Origin: a bacterium
Lineage (GTDB): Bacteria > CAIWAD01
Assembly (NCBI GenBank): GCA_030429345.1
Contig: JAUIFJ010000007.1
Location: forward strand, 93,887 to 157,886
Direction of reading: 5' to 3'
Length of the DNA: 64,000 nucleotides
The translations under genes were made by a program, and so were the position numbers. Of the stretch, positions 17,513 through 26,573 are shown in pieces; the stretch's first letter is position 1, and every line of letters starts with the position of its first letter. The notes beneath the pieces are model-generated. The model was not told where the DNA came from. It worked only from the letters and a program-made list of their open reading frames with translations, and did no database searches.

Positions 17513-18454
17513 CTAGAGAGCCGCCGTCAGGGCCGGGCAGACCTCGAAGAGATCCCCGACGATGCCGTAGTCGGCGACCTTGAAGATCGGCGCTTCGGGA
17601 TCCTTGTTGATGGCAACGATGTAGCGGCTGTTCTTCATGCCCGCCAGGTGCTGGATCGCGCCGGAAATACCGCAGGCGATGTAGAGCGTCGGGTTGACCA
17701 CCTTGCCGGTCTGGCCCACCTGGTCGCTGTGCGGACGCCAGCCCGAGTCGACCACGGCGCGGCTGGCGCCGACGGCGGCTCCCAGTTTTTCCGCCAGGGC
17801 CTCGATAGGCGCGAAGCCTTCCGGTCCTCCCGTGCCGCGCCCCCCGCTGACGATGATGTCGGCCTCGGTCAATTCGATCTTGCCGGCGGCGGTGGCCAGG
17901 ATCTCCTGGACCACGGCCTTCATCTCCAGCGTTCCGGCGCTCAGGCCTTCGCGGCTCGCCTCGCCCTGGCCGCTCTTCGGGGCGAAGACCTTGGGCCGCA
18001 GGCTGACGCAGGCCACCGGGGCGTTGCAGCGCACCCGCGTGATCACCTTCCCGGCGAAGAGCGGGCGTGTGACAACCAGGCTTCCGTCCTCGACCTCCAG
18101 GCCGACGGCCTCGCTGTATACGGACAGGTCGAGCAGGGAGGCAACGCGGGCCAGCAGCTCGCGGCCCCGCACCGTGGCGGCGGCGAAGACTCCCCTGGCT
18201 TCCTGCATGCCCAGGACCTTGGCGAAAGCCTCGGCATAGCCGTCGGCGCTGTAGGCTCCCAGGTCCTCGACCTCGAGCACACGCTGTGCGCCGTGGTCCC
18301 CCAGCAGGGCGGCGTCGTGTCCGCCGCCGGCGCAGAGGGCGACGACCTCGCTGCCGAAGCCCTGTGAGACAAGTTCCCTGGCGGCGCCCAGGCTTTCCAG
18401 CGAAGCGGTGGCCACCGCGCCGTCCACGGATTCAATCAGTACGATCAGAGACAT
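17513..18454 (-). CDS. etfA: Electron transfer flavoprotein subunit alpha
   Basis: 313-residue FAD-binding ETF subunit, accepting electrons from acyl-CoA dehydrogenases. The C-terminal FAD domain is clear: VSGGRGTGG, VDSGWRPHSDQVGQTGK, and YIACGISGAIQHLAGM near residues 260-275, ending IVGDLFEVCPAL. It starts 8 bases after etfB and probably shares its transcript. The convergent Fe-S oxidoreductase is its likely quinone-side partner. Confidence 0.95.
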   Translation of the reverse strand: MSLIVLIESVDGAVATASLESLGAARELVSQGFGSEVVALCAGGGHDAALLGDHGAQRVLEVEDLGAYSADGYAEAFAKVLGMQEARGVFAAATVRGRELLARVASLLDLSVYSEAVGLEVEDGSLVVTRPLFAGKVITRVRCNAPVACVSLRPKVFAPKSGQGEASREGLSAGTLEMKAVVQEILATAAGKIELTEADIIVSGGRGTGGPEGFAPIEALAEKLGAAVGASRAVVDSGWRPHSDQVGQTGKVVNPTLYIACGISGAIQHLAGMKNSRYIVAINKDPEAPIFKVADYGIVGDLFEVCPALTAAL

Positions 18455-18462
18455 GTTTCCCC

Positions 18463-19212
18463 CTAGAGAACCTTGGCTTCTTCCTTGAGCAGGCGCAGCA
18501 ACTCGGGCACCGCGTCCGTGCCTTCGCCGATCACGCGTCCTGCGGGACGGGCGGGCGGATAGGCCATGCCTTCGGTCTGCCGGGCGCTGTCGGCCGGCGT
18601 GACGGACACCTTCTCGAGGGGTTTCTTCTTGGCCTGCATGATGCCCTTCAGCGAGGCATAGCGCGGCTCGTTCAAGCCCTTGTCGCAGGTCAGCACGGCG
18701 GGAAGGGCGACTTCGAATCGCTCGCTGGCGCCTTCGACATCCCGCTGCACCTTCGCCTTGCCCTCCGCCACTTCAAGGCTGGCGATGGCGCTGACGCAGG
18801 GAATCCCGAGGCGCGCCGCCAGCATGCCGCCGGTGGCCGCGTGGTCGTAGTCCACGCCCTGCTTGCCGCAAAGCACCAGGTCCGCCGACTGCTCCTTGAG
18901 ATAGTCGGCCAGCAGAACCGCGACCTGCGCCGGGTCGGCGAGGTCTTCTCCGCTGTCCAGCAGGACTGCCTTCTGGGCGCCCATGGCCAGTCCTTTGCGA
19001 ATGGTCTTGTCGCTGTCGGATGCCCCCACGGTGAGCAGGGTCACCTCGCCGCCTTCCTTCTCGGCCAGCTGCAGGGCGGCCTCGATCGCGTACTCGTCGT
19101 AAGGGTTGATGATGTAGTTGAGTCCGGCGGTATCCACGCTGCGCCCGTCGGCAGCCAGCTGGATCTGGCTTTCCGTGTCCGGCACGCGCTTCATGCAGAC
19201 GAAAATGTTCAC
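18463..19212 (-). CDS. etfB: Electron transfer flavoprotein subunit beta
   Basis: 249 residues. It begins with GTG at 19212, preceded by GGAGGA about 7 bases away; the longer open frame upstream has no ETF similarity. Typical EtfB segments are INPYDEYAIEAAL, the adenine-nucleotide region LCGKQGVDYDHAATGGMLA, and PAVLTCDKGLNEPRYASLKGIM. It pairs with EtfA to form the soluble FAD/AMP heterodimer. Confidence 0.95.
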   Translation of the reverse strand: MNIFVCMKRVPDTESQIQLAADGRSVDTAGLNYIINPYDEYAIEAALQLAEKEGGEVTLLTVGASDSDKTIRKGLAMGAQKAVLLDSGEDLADPAQVAVLLADYLKEQSADLVLCGKQGVDYDHAATGGMLAARLGIPCVSAIASLEVAEGKAKVQRDVEGASERFEVALPAVLTCDKGLNEPRYASLKGIMQAKKKPLEKVSVTPADSARQTEGMAYPPARPAGRVIGEGTDAVPELLRLLKEEAKVL

Positions 19213-19309
19213 GCCTGTCCTCCTTGCTTCGGTGTCGGGCCGTTTCTTCCGGCCGAAAAAGGCGGAAGATAGGATTTCACGAGGGCATTCCCCGCATGTG
19301 GGCTCCCTC

Positions 19310-20428
19310 TCAGTCCCCGCGATAGGGCGCCAGCATGGCGTCCCGATAGGCGGCCCATTCACCGGCCAGGATCGCCCGGCGGGCGCCTCGGACCAGTTCC
19401 AGGAAGTAGTGCAGGTTGTGGATCGTGCCCAGGCGCATGGCGCTGAACTCTTCCACGTGATACAGGTGCCGAATGTAGGCCCGGTCATAGGTGCGGCAGG
19501 TGTAGCAGGAGCAGTCAGGGTCAATGGGCTGGTCGAAGGAATCCTTGTAGCGTGCCGCCTTGGCGCTGAAGCGTCCCTGCGTGGTGAAGAGGGTCGCCTT
19601 GCGCGCGTTGCGGGTCGGCAGCACGCAATCGAACTGGTCCACGCCCAGGTCGATGCTTTCCAGGATATCCTCCGGGGTGCCGACGCCCATCAGGTAGCGG
19701 GGCCGGTCCTGCGGCATCTTCGCGCAACATAGCTCGGTCATTTCGCGCATTGCCGTCTTGCTCTCGCCCACGGAAAGGCCCCCAATGGCCATGCCGGGCC
19801 AGTCGCGTTCGAGCAGGCCGGCCAGGCTCTCTTCGCGCAGGTCGCCGTATACGCCGCCCTGGATGATCGGATACAGTTCCTGGCGGTGTCCGTAGAGCGG
19901 CTCGCTGTCCTGCCAGGCCCTGTGGCAGCGGTGCGCCCAGCGCGTGGTGCGCTGCAGGCTCTGGATCACGTAGTCCCTTTCGGCCGTTCCCGGGGGACAT
20001 TCGTCCAGCACCATCATGATGTCGCTGCCCAGGCTGCGCTGAATGCCGATCACCGATTCGGGGGTGAAGACATGCCGGCTGCCGTCCAGGTGGCTGCGGA
20101 ACTCGGCCCCCTCCTCGCGCAGCTTGCGCAGGGAACTCAGTGAAAAGATCTGGAAACCGCCGCTGTCGGTCAGGATCGGCCGCTTCCAGCGCATGAACCC
20201 GTGCAGACCGCCGGCCCCTTCGAGGATTCCGGTGCCGGGCCGCAGGTAGAGGTGATAGGTATTGCCCAGCAGGATGGTGGGGTCCAGGTCCTCCAGGTCG
20301 CGCCCGTCCAGGGTCTTGACGCTGGCCCGTGTTCCGACCGGCATGAAGACCGGCGTCGGCACTTCCCCATGGGCCAAACGCAGCACGCCGGCCCGGGCCC
20401 GGCCATCTGTTGCCTGCAGTTCGAACAA
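19310..20428 (-). CDS. tgt: tRNA-guanine transglycosylase
   Basis: Exchanges G34 for the queuosine precursor preQ1 in GUN-anticodon tRNAs. 372 residues. TDSGGFQIFSL carries the active-site aspartate region, and GGLSVGE and the catalytic VLPTRNARK follow. The zinc site is the C-x-C-x-x-C cluster CSCYTC plus a downstream His. The start appears to be TTG, with no Shine-Dalgarno. The upstream sequence is taken over by repeat B, which begins about 17 bases away, so the natural promoter may have been displaced. Confidence 0.95.
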   Translation of the reverse strand: MFELQATDGRARAGVLRLAHGEVPTPVFMPVGTRASVKTLDGRDLEDLDPTILLGNTYHLYLRPGTGILEGAGGLHGFMRWKRPILTDSGGFQIFSLSSLRKLREEGAEFRSHLDGSRHVFTPESVIGIQRSLGSDIMMVLDECPPGTAERDYVIQSLQRTTRWAHRCHRAWQDSEPLYGHRQELYPIIQGGVYGDLREESLAGLLERDWPGMAIGGLSVGESKTAMREMTELCCAKMPQDRPRYLMGVGTPEDILESIDLGVDQFDCVLPTRNARKATLFTTQGRFSAKAARYKDSFDQPIDPDCSCYTCRTYDRAYIRHLYHVEEFSAMRLGTIHNLHYFLELVRGARRAILAGEWAAYRDAMLAPYRGD

Positions 20429-20444
20429 TTTTTGTTTCCAAGAT

Positions 20445-20575
20445 GAAGACCTCGCACGGAGGCGCTGAGAATACAGAGATCACAGAGGAAAGTAGGGCAA
20501 AAATTGAAATGACGCAGTCAGACTGAAGAAGACTCTGTGTTCTCCGTCTTCTCAGCGCCTCCGTGCGAGGCCTTC
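20445..20575. repeat. Inverted-repeat intergenic element, copy B
   Basis: Terminal inverted repeats match over 26 of 27 positions (left 20445-20471, right 20549-20575) and include CTCGCACGGAGGCGCTGAG. The inner arms carry CAGAG/CTCTG words at 9-12 base spacing. It lies directly upstream of tgt. Confidence 0.85.
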
Positions 20576-20596
20576 AGGAAAAGGATGAAAAGAAAA

Positions 20597-20622
20597 AGCC
20601 CGTCCTGTAGCGAGGACGGGCT
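20597..20622 (-). terminator. Intrinsic terminator of a short minus-strand transcript
   Basis: A 10-bp stem AGCCCGTCCT/AGGACGGGCT with a six-base loop, followed on the minus strand by a T-rich run. It ends whatever transcript starts at the sigma-54 site near 20794. Confidence 0.85.
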
Positions 20623-20650
20623 CATTTCCTTGGGACCGACAAGGGCAGTG

Positions 20651-20734
20651 TCAGCCCCCGCAGGCGGGCAAAACCGAAAGGACGAGAGCCTTTTGAGCGA
20701 GGCTCTTCCCCACGGCGGCCCGGCGGGTTTTCAT
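20651..20734 (-). CDS. Candidate 27-residue micro-lipoprotein
   Basis: A short frame from ATG 20734 with GGAG four bases before it. The product has a basic start (MKTRR), a hydrophobic stretch and a lipobox-like LPAC two residues from the end (PACGG), reminiscent of entericidin-size lipoproteins. It lies between a sigma-54-type promoter and an intrinsic terminator. Its codons (GCT, CTT, GTT, TTG, CAA) are less GC-rich than those of its neighbours. It could instead be chance within a structured small RNA: three small hairpins flank or overlap it. Confidence 0.35.
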   Translation of the reverse strand: MKTRRAAVGKSLAQKALVLSVLPACGG

Positions 20735-20793
20735 TGAACTCCACGATGTGGAAGTCAAGGAAAAAGGGCTACCGGACCGTACGCTCTGTCTGA

Positions 20794-20809
20794 AGCAAGT
20801 TGTATGCCA
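20794..20809 (-). promoter_or_regulatory. Sigma-54-type promoter
   Basis: The minus strand reads TGGCATACAACTTGCT, matching the -24 GG / -12 GC consensus TGGCAY-N6-TTGCW at correct spacing. The expected start is near 20784, giving a transcript of about 190 bases that ends at the terminator at 20597-20622. The rest of 20623-20936 has no protein-coding gene apart from the micro-ORF. Confidence 0.6.
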
Positions 20810-20936
20810 CTTTTTACAAGTACTGCGCACCCTTGATTTTCAACGCTTTGCGAGTGGGCGTTCGTGCGGCCTGCCACGCCATGACCGGATTCTGAACAGC
20901 GGGCGACGGATCAGGGGCAGCTAGGCGCCTTCCCGG

Positions 20937-21254
20937 CTAGTTTTCGCCCGGCTGCCAGAGTGCCCAGGTCATGTCGACCTGCTCGGCGCTGCGCATCGGC
21001 ACGTCCTCGTCCCACAGGCGGCGGAACTGCTCCTCGCGCGTCTCCTCGGAGGGGATCCGGCTGTGGCCGTCGGCGCTCAGCACCCGGTGCCAGGGCAGGC
21101 CTTCTTCGGGCAGGGTGCGGCAGAGCCGTGCCGCCAGACGCGCCCGGCCCGGGAATCCGGCCAGTTCGGCCAGGCGGCCGTAGCTCAGCACCTTGCCGGG
21201 CGGAATCTGCGCCAGGATCGCCAGCATGCGCTCGCGGATCGTGTCTTCGCTCAT
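20937..21254 (-). CDS. atl: Alkyltransferase-like protein (Atl, MGMT-related)
   Basis: 105-residue DNA-binding protein of the O6-alkylguanine alkyltransferase fold. The active-site PCHRV is PWHRV here, so the alkyl-accepting Cys is replaced by Trp, as in Atl proteins. These bind alkylated DNA and hand it to nucleotide excision repair. The helix-turn-helix region (GKVLSYGRLAELAG) is intact. It lies directly after the large peptidase gene (4 bases apart). Confidence 0.88.
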   Translation of the reverse strand: MSEDTIRERMLAILAQIPPGKVLSYGRLAELAGFPGRARLAARLCRTLPEEGLPWHRVLSADGHSRIPSEETREEQFRRLWDEDVPMRSAEQVDMTWALWQPGEN

Positions 21255-21258
21255 CGGC

Positions 21259-24200
21259 TCATTTCAGCAGAAGGATCTTGCGGCTCTGCAGCTGCCCCCC
21301 GCTGCGGGCGCGGACGATGTATACGCCGCTCGGCAGGGAGCGCCCGTCGACGCCCAGCCAGTACTCGCCTGCCGGCAGGCGACTGTCGACCAGGTCCTGC
21401 ACGCGCTGCCCCAGCATGTTGTAGACGGCGGCCTGCAGTCTTCCCTCCCGGGGCAGTTCCACGCGCAGGCGGGTCTGCGGATTGAAGGGATTGGGCGCGG
21501 CGGCATCCAGCACGAAGCCCGCGGGGCGTGTGACAGGCGGTTCCTCCACGGCGACGGAGGGATCCGCCTCCAGGCGCAGGTTGTCGGCGAAATAGCCGAT
21601 GCGCAGGCCGCTGTCATCCATGTCGGCGGCCATGCGGAAGCGGAGCCGCAGTTCCGCCTCGCCCAGCCAGGCATCCAGCGGGAATGAGGCCCCCGTCCAG
21701 GTGGCGATCACCCCGCCGCGCTCGGCCAGCTGCTCCCACTGGTTTCCGTCGGCGCTGGCCTCGATGTATACGAAATCCATGCCCGGCTGCATGAAGACCT
21801 GTTCGTCGAGCACCAGCCAGGCGGAGGTCGCCTGGGACAGGTCGAAGCTTCCCGGTACGAGCGCAATGCCGTTCGAACCGGCCTCGTAGAAGCCGTCGCT
21901 CGAACTGCCCAGGGCGAAGCTTCCCCCCGGGGAGACGCGGTTGTCCTGGATCGCCCATTCCCCGCTCAGCTCCCAGCCTGCGCTGTCGCCGCTCTCGAAG
22001 TCGTCGATCGGCTGGCGCTGGCCGAGGCTGGCGACGGCGATCCCGCTGTAGCCCACGTTGGCGGCCTGTGATGCATCGGTGGCCTTCAGGCGATACTCGA
22101 GTTCCCCCGTTCCGCCGAAGTCAAGAGGACCGGACCAGCTCCAGCGTGATCCCGCCTCTTCCAGGGCGGCCTGCGTGATCCAGTCGCCTCCTTCGAGCCG
22201 CGCTTCCAGTTCGACGACGGCCAGGCCCAGGTTGTCCTCGGCTTCCGCTTCTACCGTGATCCATCCGCTCGCGCCGATCAGGTCCACCGGCGCTTGCAGG
22301 AACGCGGCCACGGGCGCTTCGCTGTCCGCGCCAAGCCGGAAACGATGCCAGCCTTCCGCCGGTTCCAGCACCTCGACATTTCCGCTGAACAGGCCTTCGA
22401 CGCGGTAGTCGACGACCGTCCCTTCGGAGAAGGGCCCGGGAATCGCTCCCTGCCAGGATCCGGGAGTCTCGCCGGCCGCAAGGGGCAGGCTTGTTTCCGG
22501 CCCTTCGTCCAGACGATAGACCAGGATCAGGCTGTTCAGCTCGAGCAGGCTTTCCAACTGCAGCTCCAGCGGGATCTGCTCCTGCCCCGTATCCTCGGAA
22601 TCCGCCTGCGGCAGGTGATGCATGACCGGAAGCGGAGCAAGGCCCAGCAGTTGGAAGTCGTCCAGGTACCACCCATCCAGCGGCTGCATGAAGCCGCTGA
22701 AAAAGTTGAAGCGCAGCTGCAGGCGATCGCCGGGCTGCAGGCTGCCGGGCAGGAGCACACTGAGGGACTGCCAGTCGAACATGCCTCCCGACCACCCCGG
22801 CTGGCCGCTTTGGGGCTGACTGGAATAGAGGATGCCGGAATAGCCGCTGCGCGGCTCAAGCAGCTGCCAGTCGCCCCCACTGGGTTTCCACTCCAGGTTC
22901 CCGCCATCTTCGTTGGTGTGGCTGTCCATGAAATACGCCAGGGACAGCGCGGGGTAGGCATGGTCCAGGACGACCCAGTCCGAACTCTGGAGCACAGACC
23001 AGTCCTGGGTGGGATAGGCTCCATCCAGGTTTGTCCCCAGGGCTGCTGTGCCGCTGTGCGCCGAGCCCGGTCCGCTGCTGACCTCCCCCCATTCCCAGGA
23101 TCCGCCCAGCGAGAAGCCTTCCGGCCCCTCTTCGAAATCCAGCAGCAGGGGCGGCGTGCCGCCAACGGCAATCCGGTAGGGACCTTCAGCGCCATCGGGG
23201 GGACTGCTGACATCGCCCAGTGCGGCGTATACGTCGACCAGGCTGTTGTCCGGCTGCCCGGGCAGTTCGGCGTTCCAGGTGAACCCCTCCTGCTCCATCA
23301 CAATGCTCTGCCAGTCGCCGCCGTCTACACGGTAGCGCAACTCCATTTCATCCTGGATGATCAAGGGGGGCAGCTCTCCAAGGACACCCAGGCTGGTTGG
23401 CTGGTTTGCCGGAATCCAGAGCGCCGGCTCGAAGAGCGTGAAATGGAAAAACTCCCAGGCCGCCTCGCTGCCGATGCCGTGTGCGTTGAAGGCGGCGTCG
23501 ATCTCTTCCCAGTGCGGGGTCTGGTCGCCCAGGTCGCCGTTGTCGTCGTCGGCCAGCAGCACTTCGATGTAGTACTCGAAGAAGGCGCGTCCCGTGTTGT
23601 TGTCGTCGGGCGCGCCCCAGCGGGCGAAGTGGTGCAGCGGACGCGCCGCCTGAAGGCCGATGGCCTGGCGCAGGTCCCACATGGCCCCGCCGACGATCTG
23701 GCCGTCGTAGTGCACTTCCGGAAGAATGTCCTCGGGATACCGCCGGGTATTCTCCAGCGCGCGAAGGGTCCATCCCGGTGATACAAAATCCACATCCTGC
23801 AGGTAGACGGCGGTCACATCGGCCAGGCCCTCGTGGAGTGCCCCGTTCGTCATGCCCTGTCCGACGCCGGCCTGCTGGTACTGGCGATGATTGATCCCGT
23901 GGCCGTATTCGTGATACACCACTCCGGCGATCTGCCCCGTGTTCGGACAGCCGCCGCCGGCCGAGTAGAAATTGATCGTATTGGCGCTGGGGCTGTAGAA
24001 GGCATTGCAGGTCTGGGAAATGTTCACGTTGACCGGCATGGGGGCGTCCTGGCCGGTGAAGGAGGGATCCAGCTCCTTGATCCATTCGTATACGCGGTTG
24101 GTGTGGACATAGCCGTCTCGTTCGGCGATGTGCGCCAGCCCGGAGACGAAGAGCGTGTCGCCCTCGCCCAGCTGCACGGCATCGTAGTAGCCGGAAACGC

Positions 24201-25134
24201 CGTCCATGCGGTTGACGGCCGCGTACTCGCCCGCCAGCTCGACGCCGACCCACCAGGGACCCTCGCCGTCGGTTTCCGCGCTGAAGGAGCCGTCGGCGCC
24301 GGTGACAACGGTCTCGCCGTCTACATCGATGCGCAGATTGGCGCCGGGCATCAGGCTCAGGCCGTCCGATGGCTGCTGCTCCTCGGCCAGAATGCAGACA
24401 TGGCCGTTCAGGTGATACACTCCCGGCCTCGCCCAGAGCACCTCGCCGCTTTCCGCCGAGAGCCAGACCACGGCGGCCAGGGAAGGATCGGAAGGCTCCA
24501 GGTGATACGCGCGCGCCGCCTCGAAACGCAGCTCGTCTTCCCCGTAGATGGGCAGGAGCGCCTTGCCTGTCTCGTGGACCGTGGCAAGCGGATCGAGGCC
24601 GGCAGCCAGGTCGCGGGCGCGTTTCAACAACTCCCGCGCCGAATGATGCTCGACGACGGAGGGCAAATCGGCAGGCGTATCACAGCCGAAAGCCAGCACG
24701 CGCCCCTCGGGCGAGACCCGGAACAGCAGGTCCTGGTCGAAGAGAGGCCAGCCATCGGCCAGGATGCGGAAGTCGGCGATCCACAACCGCCCCCGCAGCG
24801 CGATGTGCCGCGCCTCGATCCCGGCGACCGGGAACAGCTGCGGCCTGTCCGCCATGAAGCGACGCAGACGCTCTTCCAGGTCTTCCGCGTCGAGGATGTC
24901 GCCACCGGGAAGATCCAGGGCCGCCGGGAAGATCCTGTGCGGCGAGGGGTGAAAACGGTCCCAGTCCAGGATCCGGCTGCCCGGGTATTCCCGCAGGAAC
25001 TCGGCCCATGGCGCGCTCAGCTTCTGCTGCTCGGCCAGGATGTTCTGCGGCTTGGGCAGTTCGCGGTATTCAAGGGCGGACAGGGTGCCGGCACCGAGCA
25101 GCAGCGCCAGGGCAGCAATCGTGGGGAAAGCCAT
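21259..25134 (-). CDS. Large secreted M36/thermolysin-like metallopeptidase with C-terminal sorting-type domain
   Basis: 1291 residues. The chosen ATG has AGGAGA 7 bases upstream and is followed by a signal peptide (residues 1-20). A propeptide-like region (~25-220) precedes the peptidase, whose zinc motif HEYGH lies near residue 406 with a downstream HEGLADVTAVY glutamate region, as in fungalysin/thermolysin-type gluzincins. Several beta-sandwich domains follow. The last ~80 residues (PNPFNPQTRLRV ... GVYIVRARSGG ... KILLLK) are a FlgD-like/T9SS-type C-terminal domain. Probably an extracellular or surface protease for protein scavenging. Confidence 0.85.
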   Translation of the reverse strand: MAFPTIAALALLLGAGTLSALEYRELPKPQNILAEQQKLSAPWAEFLREYPGSRILDWDRFHPSPHRIFPAALDLPGGDILDAEDLEERLRRFMADRPQLFPVAGIEARHIALRGRLWIADFRILADGWPLFDQDLLFRVSPEGRVLAFGCDTPADLPSVVEHHSARELLKRARDLAAGLDPLATVHETGKALLPIYGEDELRFEAARAYHLEPSDPSLAAVVWLSAESGEVLWARPGVYHLNGHVCILAEEQQPSDGLSLMPGANLRIDVDGETVVTGADGSFSAETDGEGPWWVGVELAGEYAAVNRMDGVSGYYDAVQLGEGDTLFVSGLAHIAERDGYVHTNRVYEWIKELDPSFTGQDAPMPVNVNISQTCNAFYSPSANTINFYSAGGGCPNTGQIAGVVYHEYGHGINHRQYQQAGVGQGMTNGALHEGLADVTAVYLQDVDFVSPGWTLRALENTRRYPEDILPEVHYDGQIVGGAMWDLRQAIGLQAARPLHHFARWGAPDDNNTGRAFFEYYIEVLLADDDNGDLGDQTPHWEEIDAAFNAHGIGSEAAWEFFHFTLFEPALWIPANQPTSLGVLGELPPLIIQDEMELRYRVDGGDWQSIVMEQEGFTWNAELPGQPDNSLVDVYAALGDVSSPPDGAEGPYRIAVGGTPPLLLDFEEGPEGFSLGGSWEWGEVSSGPGSAHSGTAALGTNLDGAYPTQDWSVLQSSDWVVLDHAYPALSLAYFMDSHTNEDGGNLEWKPSGGDWQLLEPRSGYSGILYSSQPQSGQPGWSGGMFDWQSLSVLLPGSLQPGDRLQLRFNFFSGFMQPLDGWYLDDFQLLGLAPLPVMHHLPQADSEDTGQEQIPLELQLESLLELNSLILVYRLDEGPETSLPLAAGETPGSWQGAIPGPFSEGTVVDYRVEGLFSGNVEVLEPAEGWHRFRLGADSEAPVAAFLQAPVDLIGASGWITVEAEAEDNLGLAVVELEARLEGGDWITQAALEEAGSRWSWSGPLDFGGTGELEYRLKATDASQAANVGYSGIAVASLGQRQPIDDFESGDSAGWELSGEWAIQDNRVSPGGSFALGSSSDGFYEAGSNGIALVPGSFDLSQATSAWLVLDEQVFMQPGMDFVYIEASADGNQWEQLAERGGVIATWTGASFPLDAWLGEAELRLRFRMAADMDDSGLRIGYFADNLRLEADPSVAVEEPPVTRPAGFVLDAAAPNPFNPQTRLRVELPREGRLQAAVYNMLGQRVQDLVDSRLPAGEYWLGVDGRSLPSGVYIVRARSGGQLQSRKILLLK

Positions 25135-25202
25135 GGGGGCTTCTCCTGGTGTTTGGTGGAACCGTACGGGGGTTTGCCTTCTGCCGAGGGGCAGAGTCCC
25201 AT

Positions 25203-25231
25203 ACAATACTTCACGAAGGGCTTTGGGGCAA
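25203..25231 (-). promoter_or_regulatory. Putative promoter of the M36 peptidase gene
   Basis: Minus-strand TTGCCC, 17 bp, TATTGT, in the short gap after the mtaB stop codon. Confidence 0.5.
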
Positions 25232-25253
25232 AGGGGGAGCTCTGCCGGAAGAC

Positions 25254-26546
25254 TCACTCCAGGAACTTCCCACTCATCAGCGCCTCTTCCGGGCTGTGCA
25301 GCCGCACCCGGCGCAACTCCCCGGCCGCGGCTACCCCTGAGGGCAGCTCGACACGGATGTAGTTGTCCGTGTAGCCGTATACATGCTCGCCGATCTGCCG
25401 CTCCTCTACCAGAACCCGGGCCTCCAGGCCCTCGTGTTTCCTGTGGAAGGCGGCCATCTTCTCTTCGCCCAGGCGGATCAGCTCGCGGCAGCGGCGCTTG
25501 CGCTCGGCGGGAGGGACGGCTCCTGCGAAGCTTGTGGCACGGGTGCCGCGGCGCTCGCTGTAGGGGAAGACGTGCAGGCGGCTAAAGGGGCGCCCGGCGA
25601 TGAAGGCCTTCGTCTGCTCGAAGTCCTCTTCGCTTTCCCCGGGAAAGCCGACGATCAGGTCCGTACCCAGACCCAGGCCATCGATTGCAGCAAGGCGGTC
25701 GAAGAGCCGCTCCAGGCCTCCGCGGTCAATGCGGCGTCGCATCAGGGAGAGGACGTGATCGCTGGCGCTTTGGATCGGCGCGTGCAGGTGGGCGCAGACC
25801 TTCTCTTCCTGCTCGATCAGTTCGACCAGCGCTCGGCTGATGTCCCAGGGCTCGATGCTGCTGATGCGAATCCGCTGCAGGCCTTCGACGGAAAGCAGTT
25901 GCCGCAGCAGGGAGGGCAGGCTGCCGCCGATGTCCTGGCCATAATCCCCGATGTGCACGCCGGTCAGCACAATCTCCCGGTAGCCCAGATCCGCCAGGTG
26001 GCGCGCCTGGCGCAGGATGTCCTCCGGCAGCAGGCTGCGGCTGCGACCGCGGGTGAAGGGCACGATGCAGTAGGTGCAGAAAACGTCGCAGCCGTCCTGG
26101 ATCTTCAGTGTGGCCCGGGTGCGCTTCTCGAAGTCGGCGACTTCCAGGTACTCCCGGTCCTCGCGGCCGCCCGGGCGTGATACACGGACGACAGGACTGT
26201 CCTGCTTGGCCAGCTCCGGGATCTGCGCCGGCAGGTCCTGTTTCTCGCGATTCCCCAGGACGAAGTCCACTCCCGGAATCCCCGCGATCTCGGAGGCCGC
26301 TGTCTGCGTGTAGCACCCCGTGACCACGATCACCGATTCGGGATTGCCCTTGACGGCGGCGCGAATCGCCTGCCTCGCCTTCTGGTCGGCGCGGTCCGTG
26401 ACGCTGCAGGTGTCGATCAACTGCAGGTCGGCCTCGTCGGCCTTCTGTACGACACGGTAGCCCAGGGCGCGGAACTGGCCGACGACGGCCTCCGTCTCGT
26501 ACTGGTTGAGGCGGCAACCCAGGGTATGAAAGGCAATGGTTGGCAT
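25254..26546 (-). CDS. mtaB: tRNA t6A37 methylthiotransferase
   Basis: Radical-SAM enzyme that converts t6A37 to ms2t6A37 in tRNAs. 430 residues with the three-part methylthiotransferase layout. The N-terminal MTTase domain begins TLGCRLNQYE with cysteines C11, C47 (IDTCSV) and C78 (VTGCYTQ). The radical-SAM cluster is C-x3-C-x2-C (CDVFCTYC). A C-terminal TRAM domain closes it. The TLGCRLNQYE start favours MtaB over MiaB or RimO. Confidence 0.93.
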   Translation of the reverse strand: MPTIAFHTLGCRLNQYETEAVVGQFRALGYRVVQKADEADLQLIDTCSVTDRADQKARQAIRAAVKGNPESVIVVTGCYTQTAASEIAGIPGVDFVLGNREKQDLPAQIPELAKQDSPVVRVSRPGGREDREYLEVADFEKRTRATLKIQDGCDVFCTYCIVPFTRGRSRSLLPEDILRQARHLADLGYREIVLTGVHIGDYGQDIGGSLPSLLRQLLSVEGLQRIRISSIEPWDISRALVELIEQEEKVCAHLHAPIQSASDHVLSLMRRRIDRGGLERLFDRLAAIDGLGLGTDLIVGFPGESEEDFEQTKAFIAGRPFSRLHVFPYSERRGTRATSFAGAVPPAERKRRCRELIRLGEEKMAAFHRKHEGLEARVLVEERQIGEHVYGYTDNYIRVELPSGVAAAGELRRVRLHSPEEALMSGKFLE

Positions 26547-26573
26547 ATGGGTTAAATGGTCTCGCTATGATCT

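Noticed and set aside
19266-19294. Promoter before etfB
   Set aside because: A TATCTT -10 candidate exists but no acceptable -35 at 16-18 bp.
20597-20784. 6S RNA, tmRNA or SRP RNA
   Set aside because: None of the conserved elements I know (tRNA-like end, SRP GNAR loop, 6S open-helix layout) are recognisable, so it is left as an unassigned transcript.
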